This document shows, one piece after another, positions 25,727 through 35,122 of a DNA stretch of 64,000 bases. The DNA comes from Pyxidicoccus parkwaysis. GTDB taxonomy: Bacteria > Myxococcota > Myxococcia > Myxococcales > Myxococcaceae. A program made the position numbers and the translations under genes. The DNA is taken from the NCBI RefSeq assembly GCF_017301735.1, contig NZ_CP071090.1, forward strand, positions 9,600,001 to 9,664,000, given 5' to 3'. Position 1 is the stretch's first letter; the number at the start of each line of letters is the position of its first letter. The notes under the pieces were generated by a model. That model ran no database searches, was not told the DNA's origin, and was given only the letters and a program-made list of their open reading frames with translations.

Positions 25727-26668
25727 ATGCGGCCCATCCTACTCACCCGGTCCATCCTGCTTCTCGTCCTCGTGGCTTCGTCAAGCGCGCAGGCCAGAGG
25801 CGAGTACGAACCCCTGGTGCGCCCCATCATGCTGTCCGAGCACCCGGCGGACAGCACCCACTCCGTCTACGTGAAGGGGCAAGTCATCACGACGCTGCGA
25901 TTCGAGCGGCCGGTAGACCCCGGCAAGACGAAGATGATTGGCTGGGAGGGCCGGCTCGAGCCGCTCGCGGTGGTCCGCAACAAGGTCATCCTCGAGCCTA
26001 TTCGGGATCTCCACCAGGACGAGGGCATTCCCCTGGTCGTGACCTTGGTGGATGGGACCGAGATTCCGTTCCTCGTGAAGCCACCCTGGAACAAGAGGGA
26101 CAGTGAGTGGCCGCCGATTCTCGACCAGCAGCTCGACGTGTTCAAGGACCGGGACAGCTACGTGTCCATGTACGCGGCGCTGAAGGACGCCCTCAAGAAG
26201 AACGACAAACTGACTGAAGAGAATGAGCGCTACCGCAAGGAGGAGAACTCCGTCGACCACGCCCTCGCAACGCTGCTTGCGAACGGCGAGGTGAAGAAGA
26301 CGCCGTTTCGATTCGTGGCGGCCTCCCGTCCGAAGGACCCGGACATGGATATGGTCGTCAAGGTCTACTCAGGCCCAGGCAAAGCGGCAGCAACCGTCAC
26401 CCTGACGAACACCAGCTACGGCGACACGTGGGAGTTCGCTGACGCCCGCCTGACGCACGACCTTACGAGCTACACGAAGCGGCCCTTCGCGCTCCGGCTA
26501 ACCAACGCCACGATTGTTCCCGGGCAGTCGGGAACCATCGCGATCGTGGCGGACAAGAGCGCCTTCGAGCATGAGGGGCAACTCGTAGATCTCGCCCTCC
26601 AGATTTTCAGGTCCGACGGCAACCTTCAGGTCTTGGTCCAAATGGATCGCACCCTGATTCGGCAGTAG
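25727..26668 (+). CDS. DUF2381 family (myxobacterial paralogous family) secreted protein
   Basis: A 313-residue protein with a signal peptide (ILLLVLVASSSAQA) and the features of the DUF2381/TIGR02268 family, which is expanded in myxobacteria. An N-terminal beta-rich half contains 'YVKGQVITTLRFERPVD', a helical middle is rich in Lys/Glu ('KKNDKLTEENERYRKEENS'), and the C-terminal half has 'LTNTSYGDTWEFADARL' and 'GQSGTIAIVADKS'. These genes often lie beside Ser/Thr kinase genes. Here the next gene, three bases past the intergenic gap, is a small lipoprotein instead. The function is unknown; a surface or periplasmic role is inferred. Confidence 0.85.
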   Translation: MRPILLTRSILLLVLVASSSAQARGEYEPLVRPIMLSEHPADSTHSVYVKGQVITTLRFERPVDPGKTKMIGWEGRLEPLAVVRNKVILEPIRDLHQDEGIPLVVTLVDGTEIPFLVKPPWNKRDSEWPPILDQQLDVFKDRDSYVSMYAALKDALKKNDKLTEENERYRKEENSVDHALATLLANGEVKKTPFRFVAASRPKDPDMDMVVKVYSGPGKAAATVTLTNTSYGDTWEFADARLTHDLTSYTKRPFALRLTNATIVPGQSGTIAIVADKSAFEHEGQLVDLALQIFRSDGNLQVLVQMDRTLIRQ

Positions 26669-26679
26669 AAGTGCCGGTC

Positions 26680-27174
26680 ATGCGCGCCACCGCTACCGCT
26701 CTATCAATCATCACCACCGTCCTGCTCGTCACGAGTTCCGGCTGTACCACGCCCGGAGGAGTGGCACTCCGCTCGGACGGCTCTCCTGGACCGCAGGAGT
26801 GTCCGGAGAAGGCGCTCGAAGTCATGCGCTACTTGAAGATACGCGTGGGTGACGCCGCGTTGGTGGAGTTGGACGCGAACCAGATCAGGTCACGTCGCGT
26901 CACCCTCTACGACGGGCCCATCGAGAGCATGCTGAAAGAGGATCTCGGTACGCTTGAGGCGACGACCCGCTTGTACGGAAAGGTCTGGACGAGCGGCCCG
27001 CAGGTCGTCATCCGCTGGTACCAGGCCCACCCACCGGACGGTGACGAAATGCCCATCTGCGCAGTGGCCCGGCTGAGCGAGGACCAGATGCAGAAACGGC
27101 CCGAGTCGAAACCGGGTACGGCCATTCTCGATGGCTCTGTCGCGGCTGCCTACGTCGTCAATGCGTTCCGGTGA
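26680..27174 (+). CDS. Small lipoprotein
   Basis: A 164-residue exported protein. After the hydrophobic leader 'ALSIITTVLLVTSSGC' the Cys at 22 gives a plausible lipobox. The mature part has no domain I recognise; it contains 'EVMRYLKIRVGDAALVELD', 'RLYGKVWTSGPQVVIRWYQAHPPDGDEMPICAVARL', and 'GSVAAAYVVNAF', typical of beta-rich lipoproteins co-encoded with DUF2381 proteins. It starts 11 bases after the DUF2381 gene, so co-expression is likely. An in-frame GTG at 26671 is an alternative start. Confidence 0.75.
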   Translation: MRATATALSIITTVLLVTSSGCTTPGGVALRSDGSPGPQECPEKALEVMRYLKIRVGDAALVELDANQIRSRRVTLYDGPIESMLKEDLGTLEATTRLYGKVWTSGPQVVIRWYQAHPPDGDEMPICAVARLSEDQMQKRPESKPGTAILDGSVAAAYVVNAFR

Positions 27175-27362
27175 CGCTCCTGGTCGGGTCGAGCTTCGAT
27201 GCTGGCGAGTGCCGGTGGGGTGCTTCGGCCCGACTGCGGCCCGCCGCGACGATGATTCCCGCGACGGCGCGCCGGCTCCGCCAGCCCGTTACCACCGTCA
27301 CCCATGAGGCAAGCGCGGGGGCCGTCATGCTCCCCCCTTTGAAGAAACCGCGGGACTTGAAC

Positions 27363-28883
27363 TCAGCGTGACTCGGACTCACCACGAAGGCGCAAGCCTT
27401 TGGGCACCACGGCACGCTCCACCAGTTCGAACAGGCCACTGACGAGCAGCGCGAGCGCTGCGGCGGGCAACGCGCCTTCGAGGATGAGCCCCACGTCGTC
27501 GAGCCGGATGCCGGTGAGGATGGGCTGGCCGTAGCCACCCGCGCCGACGAGCGCGCCCAGCGTGGCGGTGCCCACGTTGATGACAGCGGCCGTCTGGATG
27601 CCCGCGAGGATGGAAGGCGCGGCCATGGGCAGCTCGATGCGCCAAAGCCTCGCGAACGAAGGCAGCCCGAGCGCCTCGGCGGACTCGCGAACTTCGAGCG
27701 GAATGCCGGCGAGCCCCGCCGCCGTGTTCCGGACGATGGGCAGCAGGCTGTAGAGGAACAGCGCGGCAATGGCCGGCCGCGAGCCAATGCCTAGCAGCGG
27801 AATCATCACCACCAGCAGTGCCAGCGACGGCACCGTCTGGATGATGCCGGCCAATCCCAGCACACCCTGCCCCAGCCGGGGCCTGCGCGCGGCGACGACG
27901 CCCAGCGGCACCGCGAGGGCGATGGCCGCGAGCAGCGACACCGCCACCAGGAACAGGTGCTCACGCGTGCGGAGCCAGATGCGCGCGGAGAGTCCTTCAC
28001 CGTGCACCTCGGCGGAGATGCCCAGCGAGCTCGCGAGGAAGTCGGCGGCCACCTGCGCCTCGGGCACACGCTCCAGGCGGGCGCGGGCATTGAGCTTCAC
28101 CATCTGTGCCTCGGACAGACGGCCACCCAGGCGAAGCATGGCGGCCAACGCCTCCGGGGCTCGTGATTCGAGGTCCGCGCGATAGAGCAGCACGGCGTCG
28201 TACACGGGGAAGTGGTGCAGGTCGTCCTCCAGGACGCGCAGCCCATACGCGGCGATCTCCGCGTCGGTGGAGTACAGGTCCGTCACCTGGATGGCCCCGC
28301 TCTCCAGGCCGCGATACGCGAGGTCATGGTCCAGCCCGCGCACGTCCTTCTGCGGGAGCCGGTAGCGGTCTCTCAGGGCGGGCCAGCCATCGGCGCGGTC
28401 CATGAACTCATTGCTGAAGCCGAAGCGCAGCTCAGGGTGCGCGAGCAGGTCCGAGATGCGGCGGATGCCCAGCTTCTCGGCCTCGGCCTCCTTCATGCCG
28501 AGGGCGTAGGTGTTGTTGAAACCCAGTGGCGCGCTCAAGCGCAGACCTTCCGCAGCCAGTGCCGTCCTCAAGGCGCCGTCGTCCGCGAGGTTGCGACCGG
28601 ACAGCAATTCCTGACGGAGCGTGCCGGTGTACTCGGGATAGATGTCCAGCTCGCCCCGGCGAAGGGCTTCCCAGAGCACGGTGGTGCCGCCCAGTTCGCG
28701 CCGGTGCTCCACCCGCGCGCCTGTACTCCTCGCGAGCTGCGTCACCATCTCCCCGAGGATGACGGACTCGGTGAACTTCTTGGAGCCCACGCGCACGGTT
28801 GGCTCGCTGTCACCGGAATGCTGCGCATCACCGCCGCCGCACGCGACGAGCAACAGCACGAAGAGACAAATCGAAGTCCTCAC
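27363..28883 (-). CDS. Osmoprotectant ABC transporter: substrate-binding protein fused to permease (OpuBC-OpuBB type)
   Basis: A 506-residue fusion. The N-terminus is a lipoprotein signal (LLVAC, Cys 15) leading into a periplasmic binding domain for quaternary amines ('VRVGSKKFTESVILGEMVTQL', 'ELDIYPEYTGT', 'ITDLYSTDAEI'-like segments). From about residue 300 it becomes an integral membrane permease with about five or six helices and the permease loop 'SAEALGLPSFARLWRIELPMAAPSI'. It imports glycine betaine, choline or carnitine under osmotic stress in known relatives. Its GTG start overlaps the stop of the ATPase gene by four bases, so the two are translationally coupled. The fused order (binding domain first, then permease) differs from OpuAC-type fusions. 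Confidence 0.9.
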   Translation of the reverse strand: MRTSICLFVLLLVACGGGDAQHSGDSEPTVRVGSKKFTESVILGEMVTQLARSTGARVEHRRELGGTTVLWEALRRGELDIYPEYTGTLRQELLSGRNLADDGALRTALAAEGLRLSAPLGFNNTYALGMKEAEAEKLGIRRISDLLAHPELRFGFSNEFMDRADGWPALRDRYRLPQKDVRGLDHDLAYRGLESGAIQVTDLYSTDAEIAAYGLRVLEDDLHHFPVYDAVLLYRADLESRAPEALAAMLRLGGRLSEAQMVKLNARARLERVPEAQVAADFLASSLGISAEVHGEGLSARIWLRTREHLFLVAVSLLAAIALAVPLGVVAARRPRLGQGVLGLAGIIQTVPSLALLVVMIPLLGIGSRPAIAALFLYSLLPIVRNTAAGLAGIPLEVRESAEALGLPSFARLWRIELPMAAPSILAGIQTAAVINVGTATLGALVGAGGYGQPILTGIRLDDVGLILEGALPAAALALLVSGLFELVERAVVPKGLRLRGESESR

Positions 28884-29632
28884 GCTGCCGCCCCTCCTCC
28901 GGGCACGGGCCGCTGTGCCTGGATGAAGCGCGTGACGAACGGGTCCGCCGGACGCGACTCCAGGTCTGCGAGCCCACCCTGCTGCACCACGCGCCCATCG
29001 CGCATGAGGAGGATGTCATCCCCGAGGAATCCCGCCTCCGCCAGGTCATGCGTCACCAACACCACCGTCTTGCGAAGCCGAGCGAAGATGGCGCGCAAAT
29101 CCGTCTGCAATTCATGCCGTACCAGCGGGTCCAACGCGCCCAGCGGCTCATCGAGCAACAGCACATCCGGGTCCAACATCAGCGCGCGCATCAATGCCAC
29201 ACGCTGCCGCTGTCCCCCGGAAAGCTGCGCGGGATACCGAGCCAGCGCATCCGCCGGAAACCGCGTGAGCTCCACCAACTCGGCCAGCCGTTCACGCGTA
29301 CGCGAGGACGCCCAACGCAGGTGATGAGCCATGAGCGTGACGTTCTCCTCCCCCGTCAGGTGAGGAAACAATCCGCCCCCCTGAAGCGCATAGCCCACAC
29401 GGTGCCGCACGGCGAGCAGCGCGTCCCCCTCCGAGGGCAGTGGCTTCCCATCGAACAACACGCGCCCCGTATCCGGACGAAGCAAGCCATTGAGCAGCCG
29501 CACCATCGTGGACTTGCCACAGCCGCTCGGGCCGAGCAGCACCGTGGTGCGCCCCGTGGGCAGACGCAGGCTCAGCGGTTGCAGTGCCTGAGTGGAACCA
29601 AAGCGCTTGGACACATCCTGCAGTTCGTACAC
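28880..29632 (-). CDS. Osmoprotectant ABC transporter ATP-binding protein
   Basis: A 250-residue ATPase with Walker A GPSGCGKST, Q-loop region 'VGYALQGGGLFPHLT', signature LSGGQRQR, Walker B 'DVLLLDEPLGALDP' and H-loop 'VLVTHDLAEA'. It belongs to the OpuBA/ProV-like group and lacks the C-terminal CBS pair seen in longer osmoregulated members. I start it at GTG 29632, which lies directly after the stop of the upstream lipoprotein gene, because the longer frame upstream is antisense-like Arg/Pro sequence. The partner permease-binding fusion follows with a 4-base overlap. Confidence 0.9.
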   Translation of the reverse strand: MYELQDVSKRFGSTQALQPLSLRLPTGRTTVLLGPSGCGKSTMVRLLNGLLRPDTGRVLFDGKPLPSEGDALLAVRHRVGYALQGGGLFPHLTGEENVTLMAHHLRWASSRTRERLAELVELTRFPADALARYPAQLSGGQRQRVALMRALMLDPDVLLLDEPLGALDPLVRHELQTDLRAIFARLRKTVVLVTHDLAEAGFLGDDILLMRDGRVVQQGGLADLESRPADPFVTRFIQAQRPVPGGGAAA

Positions 29633-29645
29633 GCGGAGCTCGAAG

Positions 29646-30605
29646 TCAGGGCAGGGTGAAGGCGCCGTTGCACGCGGCGGGGAACGGAGCCTCGGAGGCC
29701 AGGAAGCTGCACGAAGCAAACAGGGCACGGTCCTCCCACTCCACCGCGGCGGCCCACACCACCAGCGGGCCATGCGCGGTGGGCGCGGTGAAGCGCGAGC
29801 AGCGCGCGTTCAGATTCTCCAGACGACACGCCACCTCCTCCACTGGCCCCGCGCCCGGCAGTGCGTCCGCCAACTCCGCCACGCCCTGGTCCCTCCAGCG
29901 CGCCGTCACACTCGTTCGCGCGGGCATGTACACATTCCACGTGAAGGACGCGTCCCCGCAGCCGATGCGCCCCGCACGAGTGGTGGACACAGCGAGCTGA
30001 CAACCCCGAGGAACGGCCAGCGCGCGCCACGGCAGGCGAGGCGGCTGCACCAGCGCATCCGAATCCAAGACATCCCCCTCGGGATTGCCATGCGACGCCG
30101 TGTACTCGAGCAACTCCAGACACCGCGCCAGCAGGGGCCGCGTGTTCCCCCGCGTGACACACCCGAGCCCCCGCAAGCGCTCCGCCCTCGGAGTCACCGC
30201 GACGGCATAGCCCCCAGCGCGGCACTCCGCCTGGACATCCCTGCACGCGGCGAAGCGGATGGAGGGCCACGAGCCTCCCGCGAGCGGCAACTCTCCCCTC
30301 ACCTCCACCACGCCCGGCCCGTAGCGCCCCGTGACACGCTCACGGGTCCGCTGGAGCATGCCGTCGAGGCTCCCGCCCTTCGCCTCCGCCATCCACACCG
30401 TCACGTCGCCACAACGGTACGTGCGCGAGTCCGCGCTGTCGGGCACGGACGTGCAGCCTTCGAATAGCGCGCGGGCCTCGGGAACGAAGGGGCCCACGGG
30501 CGTGGTGCCCGTGGGAGACACAGGAGGCACCTTCGGCGTGGGCGCCGTGCACGCGCACAGCACGCCCAACAGGTACGCCGGCAGCAGCCACGCAGCGGTC
30601 CTCAT
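29646..30605 (-). CDS. Hypothetical lipoprotein
   Basis: A 319-residue exported protein, with a leader 'WLLPAYLLGVLCAC' and a Thr/Pro-rich segment after Cys 19. Eight or more further Cys are spread over the mature part (for example 'FEGCTSV', 'TYRCGDV', 'FAACRDVQAEC'), suggesting disulphides. Two similar halves seem to be present: each has a 'CGD.{2,4}W..' strand and an 'LQRTRERVT'/'TSVTARWRD' helix. I recognise no family. It precedes the ABC transporter genes on the same strand by only 13 bases and may be co-transcribed with them. Confidence 0.7.
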   Translation of the reverse strand: MRTAAWLLPAYLLGVLCACTAPTPKVPPVSPTGTTPVGPFVPEARALFEGCTSVPDSADSRTYRCGDVTVWMAEAKGGSLDGMLQRTRERVTGRYGPGVVEVRGELPLAGGSWPSIRFAACRDVQAECRAGGYAVAVTPRAERLRGLGCVTRGNTRPLLARCLELLEYTASHGNPEGDVLDSDALVQPPRLPWRALAVPRGCQLAVSTTRAGRIGCGDASFTWNVYMPARTSVTARWRDQGVAELADALPGAGPVEEVACRLENLNARCSRFTAPTAHGPLVVWAAAVEWEDRALFASCSFLASEAPFPAACNGAFTLP

Positions 30606-30690
30606 AGGCCACCGGGATTAGGCGGCACCACGAGCCACGTCAACCCCAGGCCCGCCTGCTCCAGGTACACTGCCGACAGGGGGACACACG

Positions 30691-32124
30691 ATGTGGGACG
30701 CAGGACGGTGGGTGGGGGAAAGCGATGAGGCGCTGTTCGCGACGGTGCGCTACGACCCCGCGCTCAACACCAGCATCCGTGAATGCGCTCATGCCGCGCT
30801 CGGACAGCTCCGCTTCGAGAACGACAAGGACCCCTCCTGGCGCGACATCGACGTGCGCGAGCAGCGAACCATCGAGGTGCTTCGGCGCCTTCGCGACGCG
30901 AACGGGCCCTGCGCTGCCGGGCTCCGCAAGCAGATCCGCGCCCTGAGCGTGGACACGTGGCCGCGCCTGGGCGGCCCCTTCGATGTCCGCTGGCTCACGG
31001 GCCTGACAGAGCTCGAGCGCGTCGTGGTGTACTCGCACACCGGCATCGTCGGCGCATCAGCCCTCGCGGAGCTGCCCGCGCTGCGCCATGCAGCCCTCCT
31101 CGCAAGAGGGCGGGACAGACTCCGAGACCTCGACGGAATCTCGCGAAGCCGAAGCCTGGAGTCGCTCCAGCTCAGCTCTGGCAACCTCGGCGACCTTCGC
31201 GCGCTGTCCGGGATGGAGACGCTCCGGAAGCTGAACGTCTTCACGAGTCAGCCCCTCTCCCTTCGGGGTCTCGAAGACCTTCCCATCGAGGAACTGGAGC
31301 TCTGGCTTTCCAACGGGGTCAACGACCTCTCGGCGCTTCCGACGCTCCGCTCGCTGCGCTCCCTCTCCCTGCGCGGAGGAATCTCCGTCACGGATGCCAG
31401 GGTCATCGCGAGATGCCGCATCCCCATACTGCGCATGCCCCTCCTCGGGTTGACTCCAGACCTCAAGCCCATCGCCGCGCTCCCAGACACCGAGGAGCTC
31501 GAGTTCGAGGCCTACTCACTGGACGTGACGTCCACTCGGGCGGGACGGCTTCCCATGACGTCGCTCGAGCTCCAATACCTCAATGACGAGGGACTTCGCC
31601 GACTGGCGCACGCGCCTCGACTGAGAACCCTCCGAATCCACGAACTGACGGCGACCGACCTCGCCCCCATCGCGGACCTTCCTGAGCTTCGCGGGCTCCG
31701 CTTCAACATCGCCCGGAAGCTTCGCTCGCTCGACCGGGTGCCGAGCGCCGCCTTCCTCGACGACCCACGCGTACCGGACGGCCCCAACCGGCTGGTGCTA
31801 CAGAGCGCTCCGCTCATCTCCATCCGGCAGCTCGGCAACCTGCGAGGCGTGGAGCATCTCGACCTCCGCAACTGCACCGAGCTCACATCCCTGTGGGGCC
31901 TGGAGGGAATGAACGAGCTGCGGTCCATCGACCTGCGCGAGTGTCCCGGGCTCGTGGACATGACCTCACTCGAAGCACTCCCCGCGCTGCGCGCGGTCCT
32001 CGTCAATCACCGGGGCCCGACGGAACCCTTTCCGTCCAGCATCTGGCCGCGCGTGGTCCGGGACAACCTGCGCGGGTTCGCCCGGCGGCTGCACCGGGGT
32101 GAGGTGGAAGCGCCGGACACGTAG
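30691..32124 (+). CDS. Leucine-rich-repeat-like protein
   Basis: A 477-residue cytosolic protein with no signal peptide. After a helical N-terminus (1-80) it consists of at least twelve LRR-like units of about 22-24 residues ('LTELERVVVYSHTGI', 'LPALRHAALLARG', 'SRSLESLQLSSGNL', 'METLRKLNVFTS', 'LRGVEHLDLRNCTEL', 'MNELRSIDLRECPGL', 'LPALRAVLVNHRG'). Repeats of this kind make solenoids for protein binding. The start is ATG 30691 behind GGGGGA. The partner is unknown, and it is convergent with the methyltransferase gene. Confidence 0.8.
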   Translation: MWDAGRWVGESDEALFATVRYDPALNTSIRECAHAALGQLRFENDKDPSWRDIDVREQRTIEVLRRLRDANGPCAAGLRKQIRALSVDTWPRLGGPFDVRWLTGLTELERVVVYSHTGIVGASALAELPALRHAALLARGRDRLRDLDGISRSRSLESLQLSSGNLGDLRALSGMETLRKLNVFTSQPLSLRGLEDLPIEELELWLSNGVNDLSALPTLRSLRSLSLRGGISVTDARVIARCRIPILRMPLLGLTPDLKPIAALPDTEELEFEAYSLDVTSTRAGRLPMTSLELQYLNDEGLRRLAHAPRLRTLRIHELTATDLAPIADLPELRGLRFNIARKLRSLDRVPSAAFLDDPRVPDGPNRLVLQSAPLISIRQLGNLRGVEHLDLRNCTELTSLWGLEGMNELRSIDLRECPGLVDMTSLEALPALRAVLVNHRGPTEPFPSSIWPRVVRDNLRGFARRLHRGEVEAPDT

Positions 32125-32131
32125 CTGCCAC

Positions 32132-33142
32132 TCACGCCGCCACGGCCTCGGTAATGCTGAGCGCGGCCGGCGTGTGCACGACGCGCGACAGCTTCAGCCC
32201 CGCCTGGGCGAAGAGCTTCGCGAACTCCTCCTCCGTGCGCTCGCGTCCCGGCAGCGACGCCATCATCATCACGTCCAGCACCTTGCCCCCGTGCGGCCCG
32301 TTCCCACGCGGAATCACCGTGTCCACCACCAGCACACGCCCACCCGGCGCCATGGCCGCGCGGCAGTTGCGCAGGATGCGAACACAGACGTCATCACTCC
32401 AGTCGTGGAGGATGCGCTTGAGCACATACGCATCCGCGCCCGAGGGCACCGACTCGAAGAAGTCCCCTTCCACCAATTCGCACCGGTCCGCGAAGCCCGC
32501 CTGGGCAATCCGCGCCTCGTCGAGCACATGCCGGTGGTCGAACAACACACCACGCACCGTGGAGGTCGCCTTGAGCACTTCAATCAGGAAGCCGCCGTGC
32601 CCGCCGCCCACGTCCACCACGCGAGACAGCGGCGTGAAGTCATAGCTCCCGGCGATGGCGCCATTCTCCAGGTCGGAGAGGCTGGACATGCCCCGGTGGA
32701 AGACGGCGCCCTGCGTGGCGTCGCTCGCGAGGTAGTCGAAGAAGGGCTCGCCGAAGATGCGGTCGAAGGGGTTCTTCCCCGTGCGCACCGTCTCCACGAG
32801 CTCACCGGTGGGCGCCCAGAAAATCTTCTGCGTCAGCATCAACACCGCGCTGCGCAGCGAGCCCGGCACGTCCGAGCGCAGGTACTCCGCGGCGGGCGTG
32901 AGCGAGAAGCGCCCGGCTTCGTCCTCCTGGAACACGCCCGCGCTCGCGAGCAGGCGGAGCACGCGGTACAGCGACTGCGCGTCCGCCTTCAACTCCTCCG
33001 CGAGCAGCGCCGCGCTCTTCGGTCCCTGCACGAGCCGGTCGGCCACTCCCAATTCCGCCGCCGTGGACAGCGCGCCGGAGAGGATGAAGCCAAAGCCCAG
33101 GTCGACAATCTGCTGCGCCGGATGGACGGTCGGTGAGGTCAT
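32132..33142 (-). CDS. SAM-dependent O-methyltransferase (plant-COMT/hydroxyneurosporene type)
   Basis: A 336-residue enzyme with the two-part fold of the COMT-like family: an N-terminal winged-helix dimerisation domain ('AAELGVADRLVQGPKSAALLAEELKADAQSLYRVLRLL') and a C-terminal Rossmann methyltransferase domain. SAM binding is by 'VVDVGGGHGGFL', the acidic loop 'GVLFDHRHVLDEA', and 'LVEGDFFESVPSGADAYVLKRILHDWSDD' holds the catalytic-His region of the family. Members methylate hydroxyl groups in polyketides and other natural products, but there are no biosynthetic genes beside it, so the substrate is open. Confidence 0.9.
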   Translation of the reverse strand: MTSPTVHPAQQIVDLGFGFILSGALSTAAELGVADRLVQGPKSAALLAEELKADAQSLYRVLRLLASAGVFQEDEAGRFSLTPAAEYLRSDVPGSLRSAVLMLTQKIFWAPTGELVETVRTGKNPFDRIFGEPFFDYLASDATQGAVFHRGMSSLSDLENGAIAGSYDFTPLSRVVDVGGGHGGFLIEVLKATSTVRGVLFDHRHVLDEARIAQAGFADRCELVEGDFFESVPSGADAYVLKRILHDWSDDVCVRILRNCRAAMAPGGRVLVVDTVIPRGNGPHGGKVLDVMMMASLPGRERTEEEFAKLFAQAGLKLSRVVHTPAALSITEAVAA

Positions 33143-33239
33143 GCCTCACATCCTGCGCCCAGGCCCGGGTGCGCGGTCAATATGAGCGCACACCCGGCGT
33201 GAACAACACCTGCCGCACGGCGTCGGACGCCGCCCTCGC

Positions 33240-33905
33240 TCAATCCACGACCTTCTCCAATTGCTTCCCGCGCTCCAGGTTCTGGTCGATGAGGTTGTTG
33301 GTGTGATTGAGCAGCAGGCCAAACGTCGCGTCGGCACGGTAGGTGTCGAGCCCGTCGCCCACCAATTCCTGTCCATCCTTCTGGTCATCGACGACGCGCG
33401 AGAGGAAGGCCTTGTCGAAGTCCTTGCCTTCCTTGCCCTGCAATTCACCCACGTCCTTCTTCGCGTCCTCGATGGCCTTGTCGAGCCGCTTGTCCACGCC
33501 GACCTTGCGCTCGTCGTAGCCCTTCTGGACGCCCGCGCTCCCGGAGCCGCCCGTGCCCTGCGCGTTCGTGGTGGACAGGTCCACCGCCGCCACCTCGACG
33601 CGCTTGCTCTGCGCCCACGTCTCCAGGTCCTTCAGATGCTTCTGGTGGTCCTCCAGCAGCTTCTTCGCGTACTGGCGCACCTGCGGGTCCTGGGAGTGCT
33701 CCAGCGCCAGCTTCGCGAGCGAAATCTGCTTCGCGTCGAAGACGACGAGCTGCCCCACGTACTCCTCGCGGTCCGCCGCGGCCTCGCCAATCTGGCGCTC
33801 CCGCTTCTCCGCGTCCTCCGCGTGCGCCACGCACCCGACCAGCAGGCCGACCAACAGCGCGGCGGAGAGGCCCGCCACGCCAACGCTGCTACGCACTCCA
33901 GCCAT
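33240..33905 (-). CDS. DUF4142 domain lipoprotein
   Basis: A 221-residue exported protein with the lipobox 'LLVGC' (Cys 25), followed by a four-helix, ferritin-like DUF4142 domain: 'EEYVGQLVVFDAKQISLAKLALEHSQDPQVRQYAKKLLEDHQKHLKDLETWAQ' over about 45-100 and 'DKAFLSRVVDDQKDGQELVGDGL' later. The helical pairs resemble rubrerythrin/ferritin-like bundles, but I do not see a full set of iron ligands. The function of DUF4142 proteins is unsettled. Start ATG 33905 follows GGAGG. The gene is divergent from the ArsR-methyltransferase gene. Confidence 0.85.
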   Translation of the reverse strand: MAGVRSSVGVAGLSAALLVGLLVGCVAHAEDAEKRERQIGEAAADREEYVGQLVVFDAKQISLAKLALEHSQDPQVRQYAKKLLEDHQKHLKDLETWAQSKRVEVAAVDLSTTNAQGTGGSGSAGVQKGYDERKVGVDKRLDKAIEDAKKDVGELQGKEGKDFDKAFLSRVVDDQKDGQELVGDGLDTYRADATFGLLLNHTNNLIDQNLERGKQLEKVVD

Positions 33906-34113
33906 GTCCACCTCCAGACGAAGCCATGCCCGAAGGTGGGCGCCACCGTGAGCCACCGCAAACGCGCTCGCGCCTGTTCGCGCCTCCCCTCGGGACGTGG
34001 ACGCATGGGCACTCAGACCGGCGGTCCTACCGCCCGCCTTCCTGCCCGGAGGGAAGCGCCGCCCTCCGCCCGCTGTCCCTCCCAGGAGCACTCCCCGCAC
34101 CCGTACGTTCCGC

Positions 34114-34154
34114 TTGACCGGACGCCGGTCGCGTATGAATACTCCATCCGGATG
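34114..34154 (+). promoter_or_regulatory. Promoter with overlapping palindrome CATCCGGATG
   Basis: TTGACC at 34114-34119 and AATACT at 34138-34143 are spaced by 18 bases, a fair sigma-70-like promoter for the downstream ArsR-methyltransferase gene. A perfect 10-bp palindrome CATCCGGATG at 34145-34154 covers the expected transcription start, 23 bases before the start codon. It is well placed to be an operator for the ArsR-type protein itself (inference). Confidence 0.45.
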
Positions 34155-34177
34155 AACGGATTGAGTCTCCACCACCC

Positions 34178-35122
34178 ATGAGCACCGCTGCCCCCGCCAT
34201 ATTGGGCTGGATGACGTCGCTGGCCGACCCCACCCGCGTGCGCCTGTTGCGGCTGGTGGAGCGGCACGAGCTGACGGTGGTGGAGCTGTGCACGGTGCTC
34301 CAGCTCCCCCAGTCCACGGTGAGCCGGCACCTCAAGGTGCTCGCGGATGACGGCTGGGTGGAGTGGCGCCCCGAGGGCACCAGCCGCCTGTACCACATGG
34401 CGGATGGACTGCCCCCCGCGGCGAAGCGGCTGTGGACGCTCACGCGCGAGCAGATGTCCCAGGCGCTCGCGGCCGAGCAGGACGACCAGCGGCTCGCCCC
34501 CGTGCTCGCCGAGCGGCAGAGCCGCAGCCAGGCCTTCTTCTCCACCGCCGCCGGCAAGTGGGACAAGCTCCGCCGCGAGCTCTTCGGCGAGCGCTTCGAC
34601 GTGCTCGGCCTCCTCGCCCTCTTCGACTCCACGTGGCGCGTGGGGGATTTGGGCTGCGGCACCGGCCAGACGTCGGAGATGCTGGCGCCCTACGTGAGGA
34701 AGGTCATCGCCGTGGAGTCCTCCGCCGCCATGTTCAAGGCGGCGAAGACGCGGCTGGGCGATTTGGACAACGTGGAGTTGCACCGAGGGGATTTGCACGC
34801 GCTCCCCGTGGATGACGGCACGCTGGACGTGGCCCTGCTGCACCTGGTGCTGCACCACGTGGCGGAGCCGCCGGCCGTGCTCGCGGAGGCGGCGCGCGCG
34901 CTCGTCCCCGGCGGCCGCATCCTGCTCATCGACATGCAGCGGCACGAGCGCCGCGAGTACCAGCAACAGATGGGACACGTCTGGCTGGGCTTCGAGCCGG
35001 AGCAGCTCACCGGCTGGCTGAAGGACGCGGGCTTCACCGACGTCCGCGTGCACCCCCTCCCCGCGGAGCCCGCCGCCAAGGGCCCCGCACTGCTGTCCGC
35101 CGTCGCGGTCCGCAGGAAGTGA
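34178..35122 (+). CDS. ArsR-type winged-helix regulator fused to a SAM-dependent methyltransferase
   Basis: A 314-residue protein with two domains. Residues 5-90 are an ArsR-like winged helix ('LADPTRVRLLRLVERHELTVVELCTVLQLPQSTVSRHLKVLADDGWV', with the recognition helix around QSTVSRH). Residues 125-314 are a class I methyltransferase with SAM motif 'VGDLGCGTGQTSEML', acidic 'VIAVESSAAMF' and 'PGGRILLIDM'. No Cys pair for metals is seen, so it is not a metal sensor. S-adenosylhomocysteinase lies 39 bases downstream on the same strand, and the SAM/SAH-binding domain suggests it senses the SAM:SAH state and controls the cycle (inference). Adjacent ArsR-methyltransferase/ahcY pairs are known from other proteobacteria. 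Confidence 0.88.
   Translation: MSTAAPAILGWMTSLADPTRVRLLRLVERHELTVVELCTVLQLPQSTVSRHLKVLADDGWVEWRPEGTSRLYHMADGLPPAAKRLWTLTREQMSQALAAEQDDQRLAPVLAERQSRSQAFFSTAAGKWDKLRRELFGERFDVLGLLALFDSTWRVGDLGCGTGQTSEMLAPYVRKVIAVESSAAMFKAAKTRLGDLDNVELHRGDLHALPVDDGTLDVALLHLVLHHVAEPPAVLAEAARALVPGGRILLIDMQRHERREYQQQMGHVWLGFEPEQLTGWLKDAGFTDVRVHPLPAEPAAKGPALLSAVAVRRK

Noticed and set aside
27351..27400. tRNA T-arm-like sequence (GAGTTCAAGTC on the minus strand)
   Set aside because: The flanking five-base arms do not pair and no acceptor, D or anticodon arms can be drawn.
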